From Punctularia strigosozonata HHB-11173 SS5 (Eukaryota > Basidiomycota > Agaricomycetes > Corticiales > Punctulariaceae): a DNA stretch of 64,000 nt. Position numbers and translations under genes: made by a program. The stretch covers positions 260,393 to 324,392 of the forward strand of contig NW_006767454.1 in the NCBI RefSeq assembly GCF_000264995.1, read 5' to 3'. Under the pieces are notes generated by a model. It was not told the origin of the DNA and ran no database searches. It saw nothing but the letters and a program-made list of their open reading frames with translations. Positions 43,792 through 55,700 of this stretch are shown here, piece by piece. The first letter of the stretch is position 1. Every line of letters begins with the position of its first letter.

Positions 43792-46700
43792 TCAGAGGCG
43801 GATGGATATCGCAAGCGAACACAATCTCACCATGAGCTCATGAATCTCACGAAGGAGACGGGAACAGTAATCCGCGTAGCCCTCTTGTCCAATCTCCGTG
43901 AGCATTGCCCGAGCGGTCGTGATATGCTCAACAGCCTCGGCATACCGACGCTGGTCGCGATCGAGTAAGCCCATGTAAATGTAACACCAAGCCATCTCGT
44001 AGCGATTCCCGATGCTTGAAGCATGGTCGAGAGCGCGCCCTAGCTTCTCCGCGGCTTGGTCATACCGCTCTTGGACACGATCAATATCAGCTAAGCTCTG
44101 CAGAGATCTCGTAACACCGAGTCGGTCTCCGATCTCGGAGTACACGTCGAGGGCCCGGGTGAGCTTCTCTATCGCCTGGGGGTACTCGGCCTGCATGCGA
44201 TGGACCTCGCCCAAGCTTTTCAGGCAACCCGCCACGCCCAATCGGTCTCCGATCTCGGAGTACACGTCGTGGGCCCGGGTGACCTTCTCTATCGCCTGGG
44301 GATACTCGTCCTGCATGCGATGGACCTCGCCCAAGCTTTTCAGGCAACCCGCCACGCCCAATCGGTCTCCGATCTCGGAGTACACGTCGAGGGCCCGGGT
44401 GAGCTTCTCTATCGCCTGGGGGTACTCGTCCTGCATGCAATGGACGTCGCCCAAGCTTTCCAGGCAATCCGCCACGCCCTGTCGGTCTCCGATCTCGGAG
44501 TACACGTCGAGGGCCCGTGTGAGCTTCTCTATCGCCTGGGGATACTCGTTCTGCATGCGATGGATGTTGCCCAAGCTTTTCAGGCAATTCGCCATGCCCC
44601 GTCGGTCTCCGATCTCGGAGTACACATCGTGCGCCTGGGTGACCTTCTCTATCGCCTGGGGGTACGCGTCCCACATCAGATGAATATTGCCCAGTCGACG
44701 CAAAGCTCCTGCTAGCTGTTTCCTGTTGTCGGAACGACTGCACTCTTCACAAGCATTCTCAAGGTCCTCCATTGCTAATTGGTAGTGGTCCGTTCTGTAC
44801 AAGAGCTCCCCCCTGGCGGTCAGACCTTCAGCGCGAGCTATACCTATCGCGTAAAGATCCCAGTTATCAAGTAATTGAGAGATAAGTTCAGTCGAGGGTC
44901 GCAGGTGGCACTGGAAGCGGGTGAACAAGAATGCTGCTTGCGCGACACCCGGCATCGTGTCTATTAGACGGTCGAGCTCCCACTTGAACAGGGAGATAAT
45001 ATTACCCGTTTCCGGGAGTAGGGTTTTGTACGCTGACTGGAAGTCGGCATCTCCGAGTTTCTTACCGGCGTGCTTTTCGACCAGCTGAACGTAATATCGC
45101 AGCAGTGCTTCGCGTTGGCACGGGGCAAGAAGAGGTTGCGGCGAAGTGGTGACATCGTGCTTATTGACGTGCTCGCGGATGGGAGCAAGCACCTTGATTC
45201 CCTGGTCCTCAGCCTTGAAGGCGAGGCCAGATCCTAGGACCGTCGCCAAAGCCACGTCGACGTCGTCGAAGCCCAGGTCCATCTTCTCGAGCTGCTCGAC
45301 TCCACCAAGGACACCGTCGGGCAGGCGACAGATCACGGCGAGCAACGGGATCGCTTCCTTAACGAGGCGCATCGGTGCGGACTGCAGCGACATCGATATC
45401 GAGACACGCAGACTGGTCTCGCGGGATGGAGATATGTGGTCCGTCTGTAATAGCGTACTTTTGTGTTTGTCCCATCGCTGCAGTAGACGGCTGCATGCTG
45501 ACGATGACTTGAGCTGGGCGAGAAGTTTGACGGCAAGCGGCAGACCGTCGCATCTCTCGAGGAGCAGGTCGAGGTCTCGGTATTCCTTCTGCGGTGTTTC
45601 TGGTCTTATGGACAGAAAGAGCTCACGAGCAGGGATATGACCTAAAGGAGCAAGGCGCATGGGCGTCCACTGAACATCCGCATCGGCGGGTGGAATGTCT
45701 CCTCGCATAGTCACGATGAGCCGGACTTTCGAGATCGCCGCTAATGTCCTGAGGACTTCGGTGAGCTTTTGCCTGATGTTGGGAGTGTCCGAGTCCCAGG
45801 GACTCTCGAAGTTATCGAGAACAAGCACGACGGGACGGCCCGCAGCCGACAATTTCGCCTTGAGGTGTTCCATGGGATCCCCGTTCACCGACGGACTACG
45901 GTCCACAGCCTGAAGGACAGCGTTGATAAGAGATGATTCAGTGACGAGCGTATCGCAACGGATGAAGTAGCAGTCGCTCTGGTCCTTGACGGCGTCGACC
46001 ACGCTAAGCGCTACGGAGGTCTTGCCGATACCTCCGGTGCCTAAAATGGCTATATGGTGCCGTTGTGCGTCGCGTAGTTGGTCGATTGCGTCATTCACGA
46101 CGGTGTCTCGTCCATACAGGCGGGGAGGGGCAGGGACAAAATGGAGGCTGATACGATGGCGTCGGCATATCTCATCATACGAGACTAAGCCGGTTGACGA
46201 ACCTTACGTCCGCAGAGGCATCGGCCTTCGCACCACTCGAAATCCCCTCTACCAGTGGAGCCAAGGGCTGTCCAACGGATTTGACCCGGATCAGTTCCGT
46301 GTATATCTCCGTCATGATGAAGCGGAGATCCTTCATGTCAGAGTGAACTTTCTTCACGCCCAAGCTTATGTCCGTCGCTTTCGAGTAAACGTCGTCCAAT
46401 CGAGAGTACACGACGCCCACCGCAGCGTTCAATGTCATCAACCCTAAGCGGACCTGGCTGGTGACGACAACCTGGGAGCAAAAAGAATGTCGTCAGGATC
46501 GCAAACAATCTGCCACCGTTTTCGATCGCACCGTGAATTCTTGGAGGCATCTATCGATCTTGGTGTTATAGCCCGAAATCGTATCCGCTATATACTCCCT
46601 CCTGCGGAGAGCCCGGAACCAAGCTCTAAGTGAGAATCGCCTCGACAGTTTGAGCGGTTCTAGGCCTTTCTTTATCTTCGTCAATGTACTAAGGGAGAGA

Positions 46701-47138
46701 AGTCAGCACGATGCGATATCTTGTTCTGCGGCTGCGGGACGTACTCGTGGACCGAATCTAGACATTTCTTCAGGTCTGGAGGCACGTCCTCGTCCCGTTT
46801 ACCGTCGAGGATCCCGAGCATGGTGCCGGTGAGCTTGAATACACGGCCGGCCAACTCTTCGCAGTCTTCTCGGTTTTTGCGGACTTTCTATTAAACAGCG
46901 TGTCAATATGAAACGGATGAAGGAAGAGTGCACGACTTACCTGTACCATCTTGATGAGTTCCCTTGCGACCTTGACGGATCCCTTCAGAGGATCGCAGAT
47001 GACGACGCCCTCCGTGAGAGCCTCGAGGATGGATAAGACCGTCTCGCCATTCGCCAGGGCGTGATCCAGTCGCTTCTGGTAATTTGCGACTTCGGGCTCC
47101 TCGGAAGGATTTACCGCGGGCTGGGGAGGGGAAGCCAT
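43792..47138 (-). CDS. NLR-C: helical domain, NB-ARC ATPase, TPR array
   Basis: A 1040-residue paralogue of NLR-B in opposite orientation. Exons (minus) are 47138-46941, 46887-46745, 46688-46532, 46471-46203 and 46147-43792. Exons 1-3 have exactly the same lengths as in NLR-B, and exon 4 is one codon shorter. The N-terminal helical domain (NGETVLSILEALTEGVVICD), P-loop GTGGIGKTS, Walker B VVLVLDNFESPWD, LIVTMRGD and GLPLAVKLLA are intact. Only five near-identical TPR units are present (about 44670-44090) before the two diverged ones. The tail is SLAISIRL, as in A. All motifs needed for nucleotide-dependent oligomerisation are present. The recognition role is inferred from the family. Confidence 0.9.
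44090..44690 (-). repeat. Five 120-bp TPR-coding repeats of NLR-C
   Basis: Five 120-bp units of the same family as in NLR-A and NLR-B, starting with the variant DAYPQAIEKVTQAHDVYSE. The shorter array accounts for most of the length difference between the two duplication arms. Confidence 0.95.
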
Positions 47139-48392
47139 GACAAGAGCGAGCGTTGGGGTCTCAAAATTGACGACGCTCGGGCATATATCCGTGTACAGCC
47201 TAGTAGCAGACACAGCACGTCTTGCGCGTGGGCAGTCATTTCGGGACGAGGCGATGCGAGAGGCCGTAAGTGGCAAGTATGCTTGTGCCGATTCTGGGCG
47301 AGGGATGGCGATAGTGCGCTGTTTCCCTCGGAATAGAGCATGAACAGCGTGCCGGCGCTTGGCCGGAACATGAGATCCAGGGTGCACTGGCACCGTGCGT
47401 TATCAGTTCGCTCGGTGGAGCATTTGAATAGTTCATCCTGTGCGTCGCAGAGCTTGAGGATAATGCGCATCATCGACAGCAGCGCGAGTAGCGTCCATGC
47501 TACCCATGGTTTCAACCTCCGACAAGCCGAAGTTCGCGGACGTGCTCCTGCATTGCCGTGGGACCGTTTCTGTATTCGTCGGCCCAGTGTGGTCACCCAC
47601 CTCTGCGACGCAATGTTCTCTGGATAGCCATGGCTGTGGCATACGCACACAAGAATAATGGGATGACAGGCGCATCTCGGAGGAAAGCCTTCACGGACGG
47701 TCTCTTCTTCAGGCTTGACGTGTCTTACCCTGCGCCACCATCCGGTCGTTCCTGCACCGCCCAGCAGGTGTTATCCTCGCCAGGACGTTTCGGCGTCCGC
47801 TTCAGACCACATGGGAGGAAATGACGGGCACGGCGTGGCGTGAAGTTGCGAAGAGCAATCGCGTCGTTGAGGGGAGGAGAGCTTCCATGGACTCGATCCG
47901 CATGGATGGAGGCCTCCGTTGACAAACGTTGTCCCACTGGTGGGGGACGTGCGTGGACAAGGAGGCGAGTCACACATATGTTCGATGTACGGTGTTGGCG
48001 ATGCTTACCATGTCTTTGCGCGTAGATCACAGGCGTGAGGGCTAGTCGCGGCTACCTTTCGCGCCGAGCCACGTCTTCGTTGTATCCACCTATCGGCAAT
48101 GAGCTGACAGCGATGCCTTCCTCGGCGCAAACTCATGGCGTGTCCTATCGGTGCTGTGAACAATTGTCTCGAACGCGCTTGCCTGGGCTTCAACGCGTCT
48201 ACGGACTCGCACGGGAGGATGCGGAGGCGAAGTCCGAAGGTTATATGGATTGTCGTGAGGTGCCATGCAGGCCGAGACGTATGACAACTGAGTCTATATA
48301 TCCGATGCGCATGTAGAGTACATCACTGGTTATCAAGAAAATGTCCGGGCCTGGACCAAGTACTTCTGCTTGCACCGACTCGCTAATGGCTC

Positions 48393-49453
48393 TCACAACG
48401 TGTCGCCCAACCACTTCGCCACCTCCTCCGCCCACTCCTCCCCGTCGCCCGTCCCCAACACCCAGTTAACACTGATGTGGTTATGTCCCCTCGCCACGAT
48501 CCTCAGCACCTCGCTCTCGTCCCTCCTCCTCTTCCACAGCTGCCTGAACAGCTCCTCGCTCCTCACGACTCCCTGCGGCTCCTTCTCCGCGTCCACCAGC
48601 AGCAGCAGCGGGAGCGCGCTGACCTGCTCGTCCGACAACGCGCGGAGTAACGCGAGCGGCTCGCGCTTCTTCTGCAACTCCGTCGGACCGAAATACTGCG
48701 CGAGGACCGGGGGAGGTACGGCGGGCGCAACACCGTCGATTTCGAACACGTACAATCCCGATTGCAGCACGAGCGCCTTCGTGCGTCTGGCAATATCCGT
48801 GCCCTGCAGAATCTCCGGGAGAAGGTAAGCCGTGGCGACGTTCACAGCACCGGCCGAGTGTCCCATCGCGACGAGCGTCTCCGCGTCTAGTTTTACGCTA
48901 GGGGTGGAAAGTGTGGAAGAGGCGTGTTGGATGACCCAGAGGATGGCGTCGCGGATATCCTCAGCCTGGGCCGGGAACTGGGCGGAGGGCGCGAGGCGGT
49001 AGTCGGGGATGACGACGACAAAACCTTTCCGGGCGAAGAAGGCGCCGATCGTGGTGTGCACCAGCCCCTGCGATTCGGGCAGCACGCGCTCGCCTGAGAC
49101 GAAGCCGCCGCCGTAGGCCCAGAAGAGGATCGGGCGTGGGGATGCGGAGGACGTAGGCGGGTAGTAGATGTCAAGCTAGCGTACGAATTCGGGTTAGTGC
49201 AAGGAAGAGAGAAGAGGTATGGACTCGGACCTGGTGACGATCGGTGCCTCCGTATTGGTACGTCTTGCGCTCGACGCTGAGGATCTTATCCTTGTGAGCT
49301 AGCACGGCGGGTAACAAGGCTTGAATGGCTGGGAGGGACCATCCTCGTCAGACGTCGAGCTGCTCTTTCTATGAGGGTTTTCACTCACTGACTGGTAAGT
49401 TTGCAAAGACGTCCTCGCATTCCGCTTGGGTTTGCTTTCTGACAGCGTCCATG
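48393..49453 (-). CDS. Alpha/beta hydrolase (HSL-type esterase)
   Basis: A serine hydrolase of the esterase/lipase fold. Exons read MDAVRKQTQAECEDVFANLP (ATG at 49453), PAVLAHKDKILSVERKTYQY with GGTDRH, and LDIYYPP...PILFWAYGGGFVSGE onward. GGGF is the oxyanion-hole motif (here YGGGF instead of HGGGF). VVIPDYRLAPSAQFPAQAED is typical of hormone-sensitive-lipase-like esterases. The nucleophile is in GHSAGAVN, the acid is probably the Asp in LLLLVDAEKE, and the base the His in ARGHNHISVNW. No signal peptide, so probably cytosolic. Substrate unknown; kynurenine-formamidase-like enzymes share this layout. It starts about 140 bp outside arm 2. Confidence 0.8.
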
Positions 49454-51529
49454 TTGATCTTGTAGATTCGAGGTTGTGGATTGCAGGCGGTGTGAGGTTG
49501 GTGATATACAGTCGAACATCTCACTGCTGCCAGTATCACGTGTTGGTGAGGGTGACGATGACGGGAGGACGTAAGCGCAAAAGACGTCACGAAGACGAGT
49601 AAGCACTGCATTGAAATCATTCCTGACCAATCAAATGAGAGGGCCACATAAGCTGTTCCGATTCGTCACCGTCAATGATGGTTCAAACTCACAAGTAGAC
49701 CTGGTTTCTTGAAGACCATGATGTACCTCCAGATATCTTCGAGATAGCGACGCCCGCATATTATGGAGGCCCCGCTGTGCCTCAAACTATGATGAAATGT
49801 CTGTGGACCTGCAAGGTCGCATGAGCACTACTTGCAGGTACCCCATACTTCCAATCGCCGTCGTTGAATGTCTTTAACGATGATATGTCAACGGCCCAGT
49901 TGCTTCATGTTCATAGGCTGGTGTGAGTGACCTCCATCGCCTCTACAGCCGTACGTGCTGAAGCCCGCCGTCGACCGTATGGAAGTGCGCTTCCTGGTCT
50001 ATGCCATTGAAGGCTGGGGCAGGAGCCCCATTGTTTCCTGCGTTCGGAGAGCGACAACAGCTTCACCAATACGTCCAACGCCGTCAAATTGGACAGACAT
50101 CGTTGGCTTCTGCCACACTGCGAGAGGTTGCAATAATCAGCATCTCGCCCATATGGTCTCGATCGAGAATATGACTGAGGGGTCGTATCACATCGGAATG
50201 CTCTCGTGTTGTGTATGACGAGCGTTGAACGTTGAACATTGAACGTCAACGGGCCTCCGTCAGTACTGAGTACAGTAATACTTACGCCCCTGTTTCCCGC
50301 AAAATCGCGCTTATCCGAATCGCCCGATTTTGAGCCAGACCATCCAATCGCGGAACCGTGTACTCAGGCGCCGGTTCAATCCACCATTCGTCATTGCTGC
50401 AAGGCGATACCATGTATGCAGCTGCCCGACAATCGCCCTCTCCGCGATCTCGCATGTGCACGCCGGCGGTACACTCTCCCTAGCCCGACCCGACGAACGA
50501 TAATCACATGGCATGCTCGCGTTCCCCTAGGTATCCCTGGGCTCGCTACCCCGCACCCCGGATGATGAGATTGGAACGCGGGGAGGACCGGGGTGGAAGA
50601 CGATAAAGCGATCGCTGCCTTTCTGAGCGTCCACCAACGTTTTTCTCGTCCCCCTCGCTCAGAGTCAGCACTCTGGATCTTACCACACCTCAGCCACCCC
50701 TTAGGCACGTCCTTGTAAGGTGGAAATCCCCCCTCCCATGATATGCCTCTAAGGCCTTGCCGGGTTGGTATTTACCCGTTTTCGGGTACTTCCTGCGCCC
50801 CTCGACCCGATAGGCTGCCTGTCTCTTGGTATGCACCCATGTGTCTCTAGGAACTTCCCATGCAGCTTGCCCTGCTCTGGGTACGTACCGACCGAGTCCT
50901 GACGTATGTCCCTTGGAACGCACCCTCCCGTCGAGCGGGCCCCACGCGATTTATCGAATAGTTTCCAACCCCGCTAAAATGTCACTGGGGCGTTCGTTTC
51001 GTCACGAAGCGAATATGTCACGTGATCAGATGTTCCAAGGCGACGCGCGTGCGAGTCCCTTGCCGCACCCGTGCCGATCGGCTTTTCATTCACACACAAA
51101 GAGTCCGAACCATCGGTATGTCCCATATATCAAGTTCCGGCGATCAGAGTTTGAAAAGGTTTTCGAAAGCATAAACCGCCAGTTATGTCCAAAAAAATTG
51201 TGCCGGTTTCTGGAGTTCGTGGAGTGGTCAAGCCGCGTCCCAAGGTCGGTCGTTAATTTTTTCTTCTTCTTATACAAACACTTAAGTGAGCTCTGTCAAT
51301 GAAAGAGATGCATTTCCGGAGTTTGAAAGTGTGAGATGAGATGAGACCTGGGAAGTTGATAAGATGCAAGAAGACTGTGATGTGCTTGCTGCGTTCTGCA
51401 ATATGAAAATCTATACCTCCTTCGTATCGGGGGTCCTTGAGTTGGAGTGTGTAGCCACGTTGCCGGCCGACTCAAGCGGACGATACTCTCCATGGGCCTT
51501 CCCATGGGCGTATCGTTGTTAGATGTCCG
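49454..51529. other. Gene-poor stretch
   Basis: No gene can be supported. Between about 50760 and 50910 sparse copies of ACGTACC/ACTTCC-type motifs appear (for example GGGTACGTACCGAC near 50878), thin outliers of the dense array further right. A T-rich run lies at about 51255-51275. Confidence 0.4.
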
Positions 51530-52460
51530 CAAATCGGTACGTCCTCAGGGGGGTGATCGGCTGTCACTGTTGTTCACCTGGGACTTACCAGTGCCAACAG
51601 CCTTGGCGGGATGTACTGTGATTTGCCAATGGGCAGCGGTACATCCCCAAACCCGCCGTGAGCCCGCTAGCGCGCAGTGGTATGTCCCGCGTGCGTATCA
51701 GTTAGGCAGATGTATCATGGTACTTACCAATCTCGCCGAGCAGCCCCCGGGACGTACCATTACCGCTCGATGGGCCCACCGGGACGTACTAACATCCCAG
51801 TCAACCCACCGAAACATACCGCAGTGACTGCCGGGACGTGCCGCCGTCCCCAAGTGACTCGGCGGGATGTACCACCGTGCGGGCGATCTGAGACGTACCA
51901 TCGCCACCGATCGACCCGGCTGGGACTTCCCACCGCCTCGGTCATCCCACCGGGATGTACCCCCTCCGCGCGGCGAAGCGACCGCCGCTGCACACTATCC
52001 GACGGGACTTAGCTCCAACGCGCCATGATACCAGCTGGGACGTACCATCACCGCCGATCGACCCGGCTGGGACTTACCACCACCTCGGTCATCCCACCGG
52101 GACGTACCCCCTCCGCGCGGCGAAGCGACCGCCGCTGCGCACTATCCGACGGGACTTACCTCCAATGCGCCATGATACCAGCATGCTAGCATAGGCCTTC
52201 AGCGGACATCGCCCGCGCTGTGATGGTAATCCAACGTGCAGGATATCATTAAACAAGGAATAGGAGAACTGTGCCGCCGTCGCCAGGTGACTCGGCGGGA
52301 TGTAACCCTGTGCGGGCGACCTGGGATGTACCATCACCGTCGATTGGCCCGACTGGGACTTACCTCCTCTGCGCTGCAAAGCGACCATCGGGACGTACCC
52401 TTTCCGCGAAGCGACCGCTGGGACGTACCGCCGCTGCGCGCGGCATGACGAGACGTACTC
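51530..52460. repeat. Array of a degenerate GGGACGTACC motif
   Basis: About 25 copies of a ten-base core (GGGACGTACC and variants GGGACTTACC, GGGATGTACC, a few in reverse complement) recur every 20-40 bp, most in the same orientation and often followed by a pyrimidine-rich CCxCC or ATCACCG segment. Examples: 51749, 51780, 51862, 51951, 52028, 52099, 52322, 52389, 52420. Sequence between cores is only partly conserved, so this is an interspersed-motif array, not a simple satellite. No gene is visible inside. Confidence 0.7.
51892..52182. repeat. 144-bp direct repeat within the motif array
   Basis: 51892-52035 and 52039-52182 are near-identical copies offset by 147 bp, sharing GACCCGGCTGGGACTT, GCGCGGCGAAGCGACCGCCG and CGCCATGATACCAGC. 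This shows the array grows partly by local duplication of multi-motif blocks. Confidence 0.85.
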
Positions 52461-52757
52461 TCATTACAAGGCAATAAGCTGGATTTTAACTCTGTGGCAT
52501 TGGAACGTATCACCGCTGCATGCTACTCAGCTCCCCAGTGCTCTGTCGTACTTACCAGACTGTAACTGCCCATACGTGTACCTCACGCCCTTAGCCGTCA
52601 ACATATATCGATTACGAAAACGCGTAACCTGGGCGATGAGCAATATCTATTCCGGTTGTGATTCTATGTTCGCCGACCACCATTTGTCATTACAGCTATG
52701 CACAGCAGAATATTATATATCTAGTCCGAGTCTCATGGCGAAATATTGTTGTATAAG

Positions 52758-55700
52758 TTAGACATCACGGATGCGTGCACGTTTGGCTTCACGATGTTGC
52801 ATGATGGTCGCACGTATCGTACCTTCAGCTCTAAGCTGCGCATCATAGTCCACCTGTTCGCTCTCACCTTCAGTTCGCTGCCGCTTTTTCTTGCGCGGCT
52901 TAGGCACAGATGTACCGGACCGTTCTTGCCGTAAATTCGCGGAAGGCAAACGCCCTTGAATAGGCATTCGGAAGCCGTTCGCCGTCGGCTCCAACGAGGA
53001 TGATTGACCGAGCTCGTTGACAGTGCGTGTCGGCACATGCGTAGATCCGGCCCCAAGGTAAGATGACTGACCATGTGTCCCATGAGCGTGAAGGACATCG
53101 TGTTGGGGGGGATGGTATGGGTGAAGGTGTACATTCGAAGCTACGGAACCTGCGGACCGGTGCGCTGCTATGGTTGCGGGCTTGCCAGGAAGCTGGGGAT
53201 TATAAACGCCCTCCGAGAGTCGAAGTGGTGGTTGAGAATGAAATGGGGGAGACCGATGGTTACCTGCGGTCGATACCGGTGAAGGGCGATTCATCGGGGC
53301 GGCATGATTTCGAGGCGCACGAGGTTGATTGACCAGGGAATGTTGGGAATCATCTGGGACCGATTGATGAACGCGGCGATCGAGAGGCGGCGGTAGTCCG
53401 GCGTTCCACATGTGCTGAGCGGGTGCGTGATACAGCGGGGGTTGGCTATCATTCGGATATGGAATAGGATATCGAAATGGTGGGTATAGTGCAGGCATGC
53501 CATAGTACATGGCACGAGGGTCGTTCGCCGGCCACGATCGGTTCTGATTGTTCATAGATTGCAAGATGACCTGGGGCGGATACTGGGGTACAACGCAATC
53601 GCCACCATGATCGCCGTTCTGGTCCAGTAGACGCATCGGAGATCCACACTCCAAACTCGCGCTGGCTTCCGTGGATGCTTCTGTACTCTATGTGAGTGAA
53701 TGGAATTGGGACGCTTGTAATCACTCACCCGAGACCTCGGCAATCGCTTGCAGGGAATCCGTCGCCGTGGGGCCTGCGTGAGTTTGAGCAAACGGGTATT
53801 CTTGATGTTGATATTGCATGTCGAAGTTCCAGCTATCAGGATAGCCTTGAGCAACGTTGTCAGCGCGCCCATACGCGGCATAGTGCTGGTCGTCAGAGAA
53901 ATCGCCCGCGTCTGGACCATTCTGAGAGAACATCAGATCAAGAATAAGTCGGTGTAAGCATTGGCCCAGTTACATACCGGCATCGGGATTAAATTGGGCA
54001 TCCCCGCAACATCGCCACCAGCATTGGGGCGAATGTAGATGTCGTTACCTGCGCCGGATTCAGCTCCGTTCCCCTCGTCTTCCTCGCTTTCGATGTTACC
54101 GTTGTCGCCCTCCTCGTCCTCGCTCTTGTCCTCGCTGTCCTCATCAGTGCTGTTCTCGTCCTCGTCACTGCTTTCCTCATCCTCGTCACTGCTCTCCTCG
54201 CCCTCGTCCTCGTTTTCGTCCTCATCGTTGCGGATGCCATGCCGATCTACCCTAGTCTCCACCTCGACGCGGGGTAGATATTGCTGCGAAGTGATAGTGT
54301 CGTTTGAACGACCATCGCCATCGCTTTGCGTCTGAATGTCGATATGGTTCTATATCGAATAGATCAGCGCGTGCATGATACTTGACAAGTATGAGTCACG
54401 TACCCCTAGCACGGTAGGCAAGTGGCCGTAGTAGGGCAGTGCCGTAGCAACGCCGGATGGTGGCACGCGTCCGGGAATGTCGGTTCCAGGAGCGCCGATG
54501 TGCTCATCGTCGCTGGTCTCGACGTAGGGCATATTTTTCATCTTCATCCGCCCTTTGAGGAGTGGGTTATCAAAGTGATGAGTCGTGGCAATCGTGCCCA
54601 ACACATGCCCTCTGCGTGCGCTCTTCGATGAAGACGCGGACGGTTTTGCGGAGCGGCCGTCATTGCGTGCTGGCACTGGCCGAGACGACGGCCCGGCCTC
54701 AGCAGGCTCTAAAGGTTCCGTACGCTCCGTCGTCGACTCGGGCGTACGTTTCGTCTTCTTGGCAGAAGCTTTCCGACCTTTTCCAGGACAAGTCAAACCC
54801 GCCTCCTCTGCGGCAACGGCTTCAAGATATGCCTGCGTAACCCCGGCGCGATACAGGACGATCTGCAGACCATATGCCGTGTTGATAATGTCCAGGCCGC
54901 CCGTGTTCTTCATGTCTTTCGGAACGAAAGCAAGAAGAATGGGTATCCCCACACGTGCGCGCCATGGTTTCTGTTGTTCAGCTGGAAGGTGGGTGAGATG
55001 CCAGTGTTTACGAACGCGATTGAATACTTGCCTGTTGACCATTTCTCGATGGCCAGCGCCGCGTTCCCGGAGTTATAGTTCGCAACAAGATCCGCGATTG
55101 CGTCGCCATTCTTTCGAAATTTGAAGGCGACAGTTTCTTTCTGGACCTTCGTCTTCTTGTCGAGGAGTTTCATGATGGTCATGGTCGCCTTCGGGCTCCA
55201 GTTGTATATGGTGAGGTTGTTCAAGACGCAGAGCTCCAAGATCGTACCCCACTTGAACTTTTTGACTGGCTTCCTCACATGCTCTAGCAATGATATGAGG
55301 CGCGTCGCTTAAAGCGAAGAGCCAGAGCAACTTACTATTGTACAGCGTTATCATGATATGTCGCAGCTCCTTGTCACTACCATCGCGCTTATCGTCTTTG
55401 ACCTCTGACGTGCCGGGTCCAATATTCAGCGAAAGATTGCCGTCCGGAGAATCCATCGTGCTCATGGGTATGAGCCCCTTCAGTTGCTCGTCAGTGACGG
55501 CAGGGGTGCCATCTGGATTCTGCTCTAGGATCCTGATAGTACGTGAGCAGATAGTTGATTTGGTAACGAAGTCATACATACGACACGAGCGAGCGGCACT
55601 CCAACATGTACTTGTGCAAATTCGTTGAGAAGTTATCCTTCATCCGCGGCCAGACAGGGGAGCCCCCTGTCATAATATAGTCGCCGCGGGTCGTGTCCAT

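Larger units (their letters stand above)
43028..48255 (-). repeat. Arm 2 of a large inverted segmental duplication
   Basis: Reverse-complement counterpart of 16379-22275. It contains NLR-C, its upstream region to about 48255 and its downstream flank with the small ORFs to about 43028. Together the arms enclose about 20.7 kb of single-copy genes. Arm 2 has five fewer TPR units. Confidence 0.85.

Noticed and set aside
54039-54335. Serine-rich plus-strand ORF
   Set aside because: Antisense of the acidic Glu/Asp/Ser run of the large hypothetical protein.
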